Shown one piece after another: positions 1-6,677 of a stretch of DNA of 12,737 bases. Positions within the stretch are counted from its first letter, which is position 1. Every line of letters begins with the position of its first letter. The position numbers and the translations under genes are program-made. This DNA is from Candidatus Hermodarchaeota archaeon (GTDB lineage: Archaea > Asgardarchaeota > Hermodarchaeia > Hermodarchaeales > Hermodarchaeaceae), in the NCBI GenBank assembly GCA_016839995.1, contig JAEOTD010000050.1:1-12737 (forward strand), read 5' to 3'. The notes under the pieces are model-generated. The model was not told where the DNA came from. It made no database searches and saw only the letters and a list, made by a program, of their open reading frames with translations.

Positions 1-343
1 AGTTTGTTGTGTTGGTAAGGAAGTCCACATAAACAAGGATGTTCACTTGTTGGGTGGATCCGACTACTTCCATTTCTTTGATGTTCTCAAAGGCAGCAAT
101 TTCTTGGTCATTGTCTGCTGCCATATAGACTAATACTGTCCAATTTCGTGGGGCGTTACCATTTGATAGCGGAGCGGGGTGGTTGGAAGGTCTTGGATAT
201 GAGAAGGATTCAGGAAGGTGAGTCTCCGAAAATACCGGCTCATGAGTTGTTTGACTCGGAGAAGATGTTCCAATGAAGTCGCAGGTTGGTGTAAGAATGA
301 AAAGGAGAAGTAGGAAGAGAAGTAGTGGTCGCGCCCCTTTCAT
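1..343 (-). CDS. Clostripain-like (C11) secreted cysteine protease, N-terminal part
   Basis: The reading frame is open from an ATG at 343 to the left edge, giving about 114 residues with no stop. Residues 1-20 form a signal-peptide-like segment: a basic start (MKGAR) followed by a Leu/Phe-rich core. A Ser/Thr/Pro-rich linker follows to about residue 65. Then comes WTVLVYMAADNDQE, with INE-like NIKEMEVVGS and VNILVYVDF, which is the characteristic opening of peptidase family C11 (clostripain). The catalytic His and Cys lie further along and would be outside the window, so activity cannot be judged. The start is supported by an SD-like GAGGGT on the minus strand (351-356), seven bases before the ATG. 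The protein is probably exported or anchored outside the cell. A Cys at residue 21 does not fit a standard lipobox. The gene is transcribed divergently from the glutamine synthetase homologue. Confidence 0.82.
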   Translation of the reverse strand, partial: MKGARPLLLFLLLLFILTPTCDFIGTSSPSQTTHEPVFSETHLPESFSYPRPSNHPAPLSNGNAPRNWTVLVYMAADNDQEIAAFENIKEMEVVGSTQQVNILVYVDFLTNTTN

Positions 344-381
344 ACAGCTTACCCTCTTATGCTCAGAGTGGAGTCTGTCCC

Positions 382-391
382 AATAAATTTA
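382..391 (-). promoter_or_regulatory. TATA-like box for the C11 protease gene
   Basis: An ATAAATTTAT-type element lies about 40 bases upstream of the ATG at 343. A start site about 25 bases downstream would leave a leader of roughly 15-20 bases carrying the SD at 351-356. The element is palindromic, so orientation is assigned from gene direction only. Confidence 0.4.
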
Positions 392-436
392 TCCAACCCA
401 AAGAAGGATTGTTGTCAGATACTATTCGGCTTAAGC

Positions 437-444
437 TTTAAAAG
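437..444 (+). promoter_or_regulatory. TATA-like box for the glutamine synthetase family gene
   Basis: TTTAAAAG with purine-containing upstream sequence predicts a start near 463-467. The resulting leader of about 28 bases would contain the strong SD AGGAGGT at 479-485, seven bases before the ATG at 493. Confidence 0.45.
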
Positions 445-492
445 CCCACATCCCTGTTCTAACTCCCCTGGCTTCGATAGGAGGTATCCAAG

Positions 493-1821
493 ATGTCCGA
501 TGAAAGAATCACCTCGGAAAGTCGAGGAAAACTACACTTTGTTGAATTACTCACCGTTGACATTGATGGTGTATCAAAGGGAATGACTGTACCAATCCGT
601 CCTGTTGACTCCATTGCTGCCTTAAAGAAAGGAACTGCATCAGTTCCAAGCTGTGGAGTTGATGGTTCTTCTGTAAAAGGTCTGGCATCAGTTACTTCAT
701 CGGATCTTCGGCTGGTTCCCGAGATATCCACACTCCAAGAATTACCCAATAGCATTCCTCGGCGCGCGGTTGTAATCGCTGATGTTTTCCAGCGTGATTC
801 AGATGGACAATTTGCGCCTCATCCACTTGCCCCACGAACTATTCTAAAACGGAATTTGGAGAAACTAGCTGCAAAAGGGTTCCAAGCTCGAGTAAAGTTA
901 GAACCTGAATTCTATTTTCTCACCGAAGATGGAGTCCCTCTTGATGCGGCTGGATATGCTGATATATTCCCAGATAATCAGGGCATGGATCTCTTATTAG
1001 AGACAGCTCTCGATTTACGGGCAATCGGAATTGAAACAGCGTGGCTTCATTCAGAACATGGTCAAAGCCAACAGGAAATCGAGCTTGCCTTCTCTGAACT
1101 TGGACAAGCCGCTGATAATTTCATACTCTTTAAATTACTGCTACGTCGACGGGCAGCCCTTTATGATGTTGAGGTGAGTTTCATGCCTAAACCTTTCCCA
1201 AGCCAAGCAGGAAGTGGCCTTCACTGCCATCTCCAGCTTTGGAAGGGAAATCAGAATCTTCTTGGGAATCCGGATGGCACTCTCACTGAAACAGGACTAC
1301 ACTTCATAGCAGGCCTTCTTGAGCATGCACCCGCAATCACCGCCCTTGCCAACCCTACTGTCAATTCATTCAAACGACTCGTACCGGGTTTTGAAGCGCC
1401 AGTTTACATCAGTTGGGGGTACCTGAACCGTTCTGCACTAATTCGCATTCCCCTCTTCACGAGTGCCGAGAAAGCCTCAGCTGAATTTCGCTCACCGGAT
1501 CCCTTAACTAATCCCTATCTACTCTTCTCTGTTCTCATGGGTGCAGGATTAGATGGCATCGATAAAAAACTCGAAGCACCACCACCCACCTCCGAAGATG
1601 TCTATCATCTCTCACAGAAACGGCTCAACCAATTAAAAATCGAACAATTACCTGATACCTTGAGCGGGGCTCTCAAAGCCCTTCAGAAAGATACAGTACT
1701 GCGTGATGTCTTAGGTGCTGAATTTATTGATCTCTATAGGAAAATTCGCACAGCTGAATGGTATCAATATACACACGGAGCGGTCACCGACTGGGAGTGG
1801 GAAGAATACCTGCATCGCTAA
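493..1821 (+). CDS. Glutamine synthetase type I family protein
   Basis: Family members join ammonia, or sometimes an amine, to the gamma-carboxyl of glutamate using ATP in the cytoplasm. At 442 residues this is the usual length of the GSI-alpha type. Visible family motifs are the beta-grasp N-terminus (LLTVDIDGVSKG, residues 19-30), DGSS (57-60), metal-binding EPEF (137-140), HSEHGQSQQE (186-195, two Glu seven apart as in GSI-alpha), FMPKP with GSGLHCH (230-246), KRLVPGFEAP (294-303), NRSALIRIP (312-320), EFRSPDP with NPYL (331-343), and a C-terminal EW...WEWEEYL. Aligned by spacing to Salmonella GlnA, Ser329 replaces the arginine equivalent to R355. No adenylylation-type NLYDLP tyrosine segment is seen. 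The ATG is fixed by AGGAGGT seven bases upstream. True glutamine synthetase is the default call, but a gamma-glutamyl-amine ligase is possible. Confidence 0.9.
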   Translation: MSDERITSESRGKLHFVELLTVDIDGVSKGMTVPIRPVDSIAALKKGTASVPSCGVDGSSVKGLASVTSSDLRLVPEISTLQELPNSIPRRAVVIADVFQRDSDGQFAPHPLAPRTILKRNLEKLAAKGFQARVKLEPEFYFLTEDGVPLDAAGYADIFPDNQGMDLLLETALDLRAIGIETAWLHSEHGQSQQEIELAFSELGQAADNFILFKLLLRRRAALYDVEVSFMPKPFPSQAGSGLHCHLQLWKGNQNLLGNPDGTLTETGLHFIAGLLEHAPAITALANPTVNSFKRLVPGFEAPVYISWGYLNRSALIRIPLFTSAEKASAEFRSPDPLTNPYLLFSVLMGAGLDGIDKKLEAPPPTSEDVYHLSQKRLNQLKIEQLPDTLSGALKALQKDTVLRDVLGAEFIDLYRKIRTAEWYQYTHGAVTDWEWEEYLHR

Positions 1822-1867
1822 ATCTTAAGAATCAAGAAGATATGTTACAATACCAGGGAACAACACT

Positions 1868-2320
1868 ATGACAGATATCAGCGAAAGCATCGAAATCAAA
1901 GCCCCCCTCGAACAGGTTTTCAAATATGCCGTGAACCATCGCAATGTACCAAAGTTCATCGCCTCAGTGACCAGCTACGATCCCACCACGGAAGCCCTCT
2001 GGGGTGTGGGTGCACGCTTTGCCATGGGAGTCAGTGTTAAGGATTTTCGATTTACCCAGGAATTAGAAGTCGTGGAAATACAACTAGGGCGGTCCCTCCA
2101 CGTGCGATCCTTATCAGGGCAACCCTTTCAAGACGCCAAATGGTTTTTTGAGCATACAGCCCGCGGAACCAAAGTGACCTACGAAATTGCTTATAATTTA
2201 CCAGAAGTGTTCTTAGGTCGGAAACTCGATGAAAAGACCCGACAACAACTTGATGAACAAATAAGATCTGATGCCCGACTAACTCTTGAGAACCTCAAAC
2301 TTCAATTCGAAAAATCATAA
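1868..2320 (+). CDS. SRPBCC (START-like/polyketide cyclase-type) protein
   Basis: This 150-residue protein opens with ISESIEIKAPLEQVFKYAVNHRNVPKFIASV, the usual N-terminal strand and helix of the SRPBCC hydrophobic-pocket fold. A run of beta strands follows (residues 45-112, including TKVTYEIAYNLP), then a long C-terminal helix (about 118-148). Length and layout match single-domain members, which bind lipids, polyketides or other hydrophobic ligands. The ligand here cannot be read from sequence. No signal peptide or membrane segment is present. It lies 46 bases after the glutamine synthetase homologue on the same strand, so co-transcription is likely. A weak SD-like AGGGAA (1855-1860) precedes the ATG. 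Whether it acts with its neighbour is unknown. Confidence 0.75.
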   Translation: MTDISESIEIKAPLEQVFKYAVNHRNVPKFIASVTSYDPTTEALWGVGARFAMGVSVKDFRFTQELEVVEIQLGRSLHVRSLSGQPFQDAKWFFEHTARGTKVTYEIAYNLPEVFLGRKLDEKTRQQLDEQIRSDARLTLENLKLQFEKS

Positions 2321-2325
2321 TTTTT
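2321..2325 (+). terminator. Short T-run after the SRPBCC gene
   Basis: Five T residues directly follow the stop codon (then CTC). This could act as an archaeal oligo-T terminator for the 493-2320 transcription unit, and a separate promoter-like element lies downstream. The run is short and no hairpin is visible, so this is weak. Confidence 0.25.
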
Positions 2326-2386
2326 CTCAATAATCCCTGATTTCATAGAGTAGTGGGGTACTCAGTCCATTCTTCAATGCAATAGC

Positions 2387-2393
2387 TTTATTG
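2387..2393 (+). promoter_or_regulatory. TATA-like box for the radical SAM gene
   Basis: TTTATTG predicts a start near 2415. The leader would be about 27 bases and would include SD GAGGT at 2432-2436, six bases before the ATG at 2443. Confidence 0.4.
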
Positions 2394-2442
2394 GGAGTGA
2401 TGATGCAGAGACCAGCTCTGTGTTGGGTCACGAGGTCATTTC

Positions 2443-4023
2443 ATGGTCAAGGCGAATAAAGGCACGAAAATAGTCCTGACAGCTTCTGAAATCGAAATGA
2501 GCCATTTTGGTGATGACCCTTTTGGAGCCTTCGCAGGATCCTTTCTTCTTATCCCCAGCTTTCTCAAACCTCTTTACATGCCTAAAGAACATGACCTACC
2601 CGATGGAAGAGCCAGTATCGCACCATACGGACTTCGGAAAGCCGAAGCACTACTTCTCGATAATGGCTTTGATGAAAACGATGTTGCAGTTGTTCATCCC
2701 AAGAATCTGAAACATTTCATCGGACCCAATACACGCGTTGTTGGCGTCTCCAGTATGGACCCGTTAGGTATAGCATATGTGAGTCTTACGTATTCGAGTA
2801 TGTTCGCTTTAGGAACTGAGCCACGAAATCGTCAAGAGTTTCGGAATCTCTTACGGAAGTCCGCAATTGCCAAAGTCCATGATAAGGGACAAGCAAAAGT
2901 AATTGTTGGTGGCGCAGGCGCCTGGCAAGTTGCTGGAAACACTGCAAGGAGCACTTTAGGAATTGATTGTGTTGTAACTGGCGAAGTGGGACCTTCAGTG
3001 GTAAAGCTCTTTCATCAAGCGGTAAATGGTGAACCACTTCCCACTACAGCTATTGGCGGAGTACTCCGCAACCCTGAAGATATTCCCACCATTAGGGGTG
3101 GTTCGTTACATGGTGCAGTTGAAATTACTCGCGGGTGTGGCCGGGGATGCCAATTCTGCTCACCCACCCAACGCCAACGCTTCTCACTTCCTTTAGAACA
3201 TATTCTCAAAGAAGTAACTGCCAACACACAATCCGGAAATGACATGGCAATTTTAGCAACTGAAGACCTCTTCCTGTATGGGCTCAAATCTCCCCAGTTT
3301 CTGCCAAATCGAAAAGCGATAGTAAATCTAATCGAAAACCTGGTGAAAGTTCCGGGTTTGAAATTCATCCAACCCGCTCATATTGCATTAGCCCCCGTAG
3401 TTGCAGATCCCAAATGTACAGAAGAAATCGCAGAACTCCTTGTTACCCGTGGTCGATACAAACATGGAGGGAAACCATATGTTACTGCTGAAGCCGGAAT
3501 TGAAACCGGGAGTGTACGGCTTTTCAAGAAACGGATGGCTGGCAAGGCAATACCCTTCAAACCGGAAGAGTGGCCTGACGTAGTTAAGCAGGCTATTGGC
3601 ATTCTCAATGATAATCGCTGGTTCCCATTAACCACGTGGCTCTTAGGGTTACCTGAGGAAGAAGAAGAGGATGTAATTGCCACGCTCGAGCTTCTTGACG
3701 ATATGAAAGGAATGAAACTATTTGTTACTCCACTTCTCTGGGTGCCTCTCCGCCCATCGATCCTAAGTGAGGGTAGTCGACCACAAATTGAAGCGTTAAC
3801 AGACTTACAATGGGAGGTCTTTACACGTGCTTGGAAACTCAACCTCGATTTCTGGCGACCTCCTCTCCGACTGAATTCCTGGAAAGCCTTTGGCAGCAGC
3901 ATGCTCGTACCCTTGTTCGGGAGTCTCGTGTATTTTGTCTATGCAAGAGGAAATCCCGCTGCCCCCATGATTAAAGAGCTATTATTCCATTCATTTGGTA
4001 AAGCCTTCTTTGATTCCGCATAA
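2443..4023 (+). CDS. Radical SAM protein with B12-binding-like N-terminal domain
   Basis: This 526-residue cytoplasmic protein has an N-terminal Rossmann-like region (residues 1-195) with VVGVSSMDPLGIAY (99-112) and VIVGGAGAW (153-161), which resemble cobalamin-binding domains of radical SAM enzymes. The DxHxxG motif that supplies the lower cobalt ligand is not seen, so base-off/His-on B12 binding is not supported. EITRGCGRGCQFC follows, with the CxxxCxxC cluster ligands Cys232, Cys236 and Cys239 that bind the 4Fe-4S cluster cleaving S-adenosylmethionine. Later conserved segments are AEAGIETGS (349-357) and TTWLLGLPEEEEEDV (397-411) at the end of the radical SAM barrel. The last 100 residues match no domain I recognise and include a hydrophobic stretch (487-500). 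There is no SPASM cysteine cluster. Related architectures include archaeal MJ_0865/MJ_1487-type proteins and GDGT ring synthases, but the reaction here is unknown. SD GAGGT fixes the start. Confidence 0.88.
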   Translation: MVKANKGTKIVLTASEIEMSHFGDDPFGAFAGSFLLIPSFLKPLYMPKEHDLPDGRASIAPYGLRKAEALLLDNGFDENDVAVVHPKNLKHFIGPNTRVVGVSSMDPLGIAYVSLTYSSMFALGTEPRNRQEFRNLLRKSAIAKVHDKGQAKVIVGGAGAWQVAGNTARSTLGIDCVVTGEVGPSVVKLFHQAVNGEPLPTTAIGGVLRNPEDIPTIRGGSLHGAVEITRGCGRGCQFCSPTQRQRFSLPLEHILKEVTANTQSGNDMAILATEDLFLYGLKSPQFLPNRKAIVNLIENLVKVPGLKFIQPAHIALAPVVADPKCTEEIAELLVTRGRYKHGGKPYVTAEAGIETGSVRLFKKRMAGKAIPFKPEEWPDVVKQAIGILNDNRWFPLTTWLLGLPEEEEEDVIATLELLDDMKGMKLFVTPLLWVPLRPSILSEGSRPQIEALTDLQWEVFTRAWKLNLDFWRPPLRLNSWKAFGSSMLVPLFGSLVYFVYARGNPAAPMIKELLFHSFGKAFFDSA

Positions 4024-4109
4024 CCTCAACAGTTGTTTCTTCGGAGTACTCTTTATCACGCATTAACGTTAACCTAGTTGACCGTTCAGGGTTAATTGAT
4101 AGGGATTCT
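4024..4109. other. Convergent intergenic gap with palindrome and inverted repeat
   Basis: This gap lies between the radical SAM gene and the convergent zinc-ribbon gene. It holds a perfect 10-base palindrome, TTAACGTTAA (4063-4072). An ATTGAT (4095-4100) pairs with ATCAAT (4113-4118), six base pairs with a 12-base loop that reaches into the end of the zinc-ribbon gene. A T-rich stretch (4033-4042) may help end the plus-strand transcript. No gene is visible. Confidence 0.3.
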
Positions 4110-4634
4110 TTAATCAATGGCACTCCCGCAAATGAAACAAAAATTATCTTGGGGACGAATTTTCTTCCCACATTCAGGGCAAAAGGTGGCTTTTGTTTCC
4201 GAGGATTCCACCGCAGGTTTGGTTTTCAGTTCGGGTGGTGGAGCTGTAGTTTCTTCAGGAGAGTAAGGGGCGCGTCGTTGTTGAATTTCTGAGAGGATGC
4301 GTTTGTGAAGGACACTCCATACTGTTCTGGTGTTATTCTGAGTTCCATGAACCGGACAGTTTAGAGTGAACGATGTTGCCACTTCAGAAGAACTTACTGC
4401 CGTTGGAGGGGCTAATTCTCGACCGCAAACAGCACAACGATAAAGATGGTCGGCTACAGCCCCAATCCATAGATCCAGACCGGAGTGATCGAGGGTAATG
4501 TGGTGCCCCACCTTATGTCGGGGGCATACCAGAAGGGCGGTGATTTTGTCATTAGGTGATGCATCTAGGGTCATCACAATGAAGGGTGAACCGCAAGAAC
4601 ATGTGAAGTTGGCTTCGATTGCTGCTTGAACCAT
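4110..4634 (-). CDS. Soluble zinc-ribbon protein with duplicated Cys/His module
   Basis: This small cytoplasmic protein has about 174 residues from the ATG at 4634. An in-frame GTG at 4643 would add three residues (numbering below uses the GTG), but the ATG has the better SD-like GTGAG upstream. The first 115 residues carry two metal-site-like clusters: C15-x-C17 with C40-P-x-H43, and C70-x2-C73 with C96-P-x-H99, linked by VADHLYRC. A Pro/Thr/Glu-rich linker (about 125-152) leads to a classical C-terminal zinc ribbon (CPECG, CFICG; C155, C158, C169, C172). The first module is clearly related to residues 149-251 of the membrane protein encoded just upstream, whose stop codon lies 12 bases before this ATG. 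The two genes are a tandem, co-transcribed paralogous pair. I do not recognise the module as a named family and assign no function. Binding to nucleic acid or protein is possible. Confidence 0.75.
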   Translation of the reverse strand: MVQAAIEANFTCSCGSPFIVMTLDASPNDKITALLVCPRHKVGHHITLDHSGLDLWIGAVADHLYRCAVCGRELAPPTAVSSSEVATSFTLNCPVHGTQNNTRTVWSVLHKRILSEIQQRRAPYSPEETTAPPPELKTKPAVESSETKATFCPECGKKIRPQDNFCFICGSAID

Positions 4635-4646
4635 GGGTCTCACTTT

Positions 4647-5618
4647 CTAACGTATTTGGTGTCCACATCTAAAGCAATAGACATCAGATGATTCGACTTT
4701 GACCCCACATTGGGTGCAGAATCCAATCGAACCTCTACGTGTAACCACGGAAATACTAGAAGATATGGTTTGTGTTTTTGGAATATGATGTGATTCGCGG
4801 AAGGTTGGTTGAAATTGGGCTCGAGCTGGTCGTCCCTGAATACCAACATCACCACTGGGTAGACGGGCCACATGGGGATATAATGGAGTCCATACTCGCC
4901 GATAGGTCGAATTTCGATGCCCTACGATGCAATATGCCTGCAAGCTAGTTGACATGCCACTTTGCCCAACCACAATAAGCCCGGCAGTTCTTTCTCCGCA
5001 TTTCTGACATCGATGAAGACGGTCTGCTACAACAGGTGTCCATGAATCCAAACGCGAGAGAGGAAGTTTCATAGAATCATGAGTTTCATCGAGAGGGCAT
5101 TGAGTTTCAAAATGGACAAGATGTCCTCTAGCTGAAGCGGTTAAGACTACCATTGGAGCTCCACAGAATTGGCAAGAAATTTGTCGTGCCCAAGGGGTAC
5201 CTGCAGCTGTTGCTACTGTTTGAAAAGGCCAGCCTGTTCGAATACGTGCCTGTTGAATTTTCTTCCATACAGAATCTGTTTCTACTCCCGTAGCTAAAAG
5301 TAAGATTCCGAATAGAATGAATAACACGTTGAATAATGCGATAATACCGACGACGATAACCAAGATGCCTGCTGTCTTCAGATCAGAGGCTGCTCGTTGT
5401 GGCATCTTAGAAACATAATCAGCTGCTCGCACTGCCATTACACAGGCTAAGATGCCAATAAGTAACATCAGAAGAAATAGTACGAATCCAAAACCGTAGA
5501 AATAGTAGATGGGGATAAACCAAAAAGAGCGTCCGATTAAAGGAGTAATGAAAGGAGTAACCGCAGCTCCTAGCCCACCGAGAATTGCCAGGTTATAAAT
5601 CGTACTTAATTTAGGCAT
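4647..5618 (-). CDS. Membrane protein with Cys/His module and C-terminal zinc ribbon
   Basis: The gene has two candidate ATGs, at 5624 and 5618. The strong SD GGAGGA (5625-5630) abuts the first and lies six bases from the second, so 5618 is preferred, giving 323 residues. Numbering below is from 5624. Residues about 10-112 contain three or four hydrophobic segments (about 11-30, 44-66 and 84-112), so the N-terminus is membrane-embedded. A soluble part follows with C151-x2-C154, C176-P, C206-x2-C209 and C232-x3-H236, including VADRLHRCQKCG and RRVWTPL. A linker leads to a zinc ribbon (CTQCG, CFRCG; C303, C306, C317, C320). The Cys/His region aligns with the whole first module of the downstream gene. 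The protein probably presents metal-binding modules to the cytoplasm at the membrane. I do not recognise a named family, and the function is unknown. Confidence 0.78.
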   Translation of the reverse strand: MPKLSTIYNLAILGGLGAAVTPFITPLIGRSFWFIPIYYFYGFGFVLFLLMLLIGILACVMAVRAADYVSKMPQRAASDLKTAGILVIVVGIIALFNVLFILFGILLLATGVETDSVWKKIQQARIRTGWPFQTVATAAGTPWARQISCQFCGAPMVVLTASARGHLVHFETQCPLDETHDSMKLPLSRLDSWTPVVADRLHRCQKCGERTAGLIVVGQSGMSTSLQAYCIVGHRNSTYRRVWTPLYPHVARLPSGDVGIQGRPARAQFQPTFRESHHIPKTQTISSSISVVTRRGSIGFCTQCGVKVESSDVYCFRCGHQIR

Positions 5619-5677
5619 TACCATTCCTCCAACCAGTAATACCAGCAGGTATCCTAAGGGGAAATAACCAAAACAGC

Positions 5678-5686
5678 AATTAAAAG
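5678..5686 (-). promoter_or_regulatory. TATA-like box for the zinc-ribbon gene pair
   Basis: On the minus strand CTTTTAATT predicts a start about 25 bases downstream (near 5657). The leader of roughly 40 bases would contain SD GGAGGA at 5625-5630. It suggests the zinc-ribbon pair is transcribed separately from the flavin reductase gene, which ends 127 bases upstream of that SD region. Confidence 0.4.
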
Positions 5687-5750
5687 ATTGACCTTATCGG
5701 CATGAAATCAAGGGTAAGCTCGGAGACAACTTGGTTTGTTCCTCGATTGT

Positions 5751-6302
5751 TTACCAGTCTCGGAGAAATTCATTCACAGCCCAATATTGACCCACAAGAG
5801 GATTATACGTAAACAGACTCATTTTCGCGAGATCAGGCTCACCTTGTTCATCGAGAACGCTTTCATCAATGTGCGCCGCAACGACGTCTCCAATAAACAG
5901 GTGATGAGTTCCCACTTCAATGACTTTCCAAGTGCGACATTCAATGTTCAATGGACATTCATCAATCATAGGTGAAGAAATTAGTGTTGAAGGCTTAGCA
6001 GTTAAGCCTGTGGCATCGAACTTGTCGAGATCACGTCCTGACTTTGTACCACATAGAACCGTTTCCTCAATGAGGTCTTGTGAAGGAACGTTGATAACAA
6101 AATCTCCAACACGTTTCAGAATGTCATAACTATGGCGTTTGGGGACAACACCGATTCCCATTCGAGGAGGTTTTGAGCAGAGATTTGCCACCCATGATAA
6201 TGTAATGAGATTGGTTTCTGTTTCATCACCCACCGAGACTATAACCGCAGGGCAGGGAACCAAAACAGTACCTGGCTTTAATTCACGTTTCAACAAATTC
6301 AC
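5751..6302 (-). CDS. Flavin reductase-like FMN-binding split-barrel protein (flavoredoxin type)
   Basis: This 183-residue cytoplasmic protein is of the flavin reductase-like (split-barrel, FMN-binding) family. Visible family segments are the N-terminal RELKPGTVLVPCPAVIVSVG, then TNLITLSWVANLCSKPP (residues 30-46), GDFVINVPSQ (66-75), GTKSGRDLDKF (85-95), LNIECRTWKVIEVG (119-132) and HHLFIGDVVAAHID (134-147). Members bind FMN and carry electrons or reduce free flavin, often paired with an Fe-S or NAD(P)H partner. No obvious partner gene is adjacent. The start is uncertain: GTG at 6302 is the most upstream option before an in-frame stop, while an SD-like GGGTGA (6299-6304) better serves a TTG at 6293. 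It is the first gene of a minus-strand run leading to the zinc-ribbon pair, but a TATA-like element between them suggests separate transcripts. Confidence 0.86.
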   Translation of the reverse strand: MNLLKRELKPGTVLVPCPAVIVSVGDETETNLITLSWVANLCSKPPRMGIGVVPKRHSYDILKRVGDFVINVPSQDLIEETVLCGTKSGRDLDKFDATGLTAKPSTLISSPMIDECPLNIECRTWKVIEVGTHHLFIGDVVAAHIDESVLDEQGEPDLAKMSLFTYNPLVGQYWAVNEFLRDW

Positions 6303-6343
6303 CCAGTTTCTGATGGTGTGAAGTATGATTTAACCATTCACTC

Positions 6344-6351
6344 ATATTTAA
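6344..6351 (-). promoter_or_regulatory. TATA-like box for the flavin reductase gene
   Basis: TTAAATAT on the minus strand predicts a start near 6320. The leader would be about 18-27 bases depending on which start codon is used. It sits in the most AT-rich part of the intergenic region. Confidence 0.45.
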
Positions 6352-6626
6352 TTGAATAATTATATCCAAAGAGTAAGGGTTTATTATATTGTATCACGTT
6401 TAGTACTAGTGAGAGAAGGAAATTAACCAAGAAACAGCAAAGGAAATCTACACCTCTTTCAAGACTGGGGACTTTCTTATCAGACCTGATGAATTTTTTA
6501 TCACGTCATCAGTCAACTAGCAATATAACCAAAATGAGGTTGAATAAGCACTTGAAACGTGAAAACGAGTAACCCTCAACACCTAACCGCTTTTCGATAA
6601 CTCATTTTCAGGCGAACAGTAAAGCC
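6352..6626. other. Intergenic region between divergent genes, no gene seen
   Basis: This is the gene-free core of the 386-base gap between the divergent flavin reductase and SatP-family genes. It begins AT-rich (6352-6390, with several TATA-like strings on both strands) and contains a perfect 7-base inverted repeat around a T-rich loop, annotated separately. A 28-codon open frame (6489-6572, +) has no SD and no recognisable product. I see no tRNA or riboswitch core. The length exceeds what two promoters need, so an operator or an unannotated small RNA is possible. Confidence 0.4.
6486..6512. repeat. 7-bp inverted repeat with T-rich loop
   Basis: CTGATGA (6486-6492) and TCATCAG (6506-6512) are exact reverse complements separated by 13 bases that include a run of six T (6494-6499). 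Centre-to-centre spacing of the arms is 20 bases, about two helical turns, which would suit a dimeric regulator. A hairpin in RNA is the alternative. Confidence 0.45.
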
Positions 6627-6635
6627 TTATATAAT
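6627..6635 (+). promoter_or_regulatory. TATA box for the SatP/YaaH-family gene
   Basis: TTATATAAT is the best TATA-box match in the window and is preceded by purine-rich AAAG resembling a BRE. The predicted start is near 6656-6660, giving a leader of about 35-39 bases that contains a small hairpin and the SD. Confidence 0.6.
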
Positions 6636-6663
6636 TCCATGCAGGAAACGCCGAGTTGGAAAA

Positions 6664-6677
6664 CTAGCATCCGCTAG
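6664..6677 (+). promoter_or_regulatory. Leader hairpin and SD before the SatP-family gene
   Basis: CTAGC (6664-6668) and GCTAG (6673-6677) can form a 5-bp stem with a 4-base ATCC loop in the predicted 5' leader, ending six bases before the SD GGTGA (6684-6688). It could stabilise the leader or affect ribosome access. The role is inferred. Confidence 0.3.

Noticed and set aside
359..586. 75-codon plus-strand open frame overlapping the start of the glutamine synthetase gene
   Set aside because: It is out of frame with a strongly supported gene, has no SD, and covers the promoter and SD of that gene.
3015..3902. Long minus-strand open frames antisense to the radical SAM gene
   Set aside because: The translations are low in complexity and lack any domain. 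The plus-strand frame carries all the conserved motifs.
6280..6347. Short minus-strand frame beginning MSEWLNHTS just upstream of, and overlapping, the flavin reductase start
   Set aside because: It is in another frame, ends after about 20 codons, and the flavin reductase N-terminus is complete without it, so a frameshift is not supported.
6489..6572. 28-codon open frame (MNFLSRHQS...) in the large intergenic region
   Set aside because: It has no SD, no recognisable similarity and ordinary length for chance, and it overlaps the inverted repeat.
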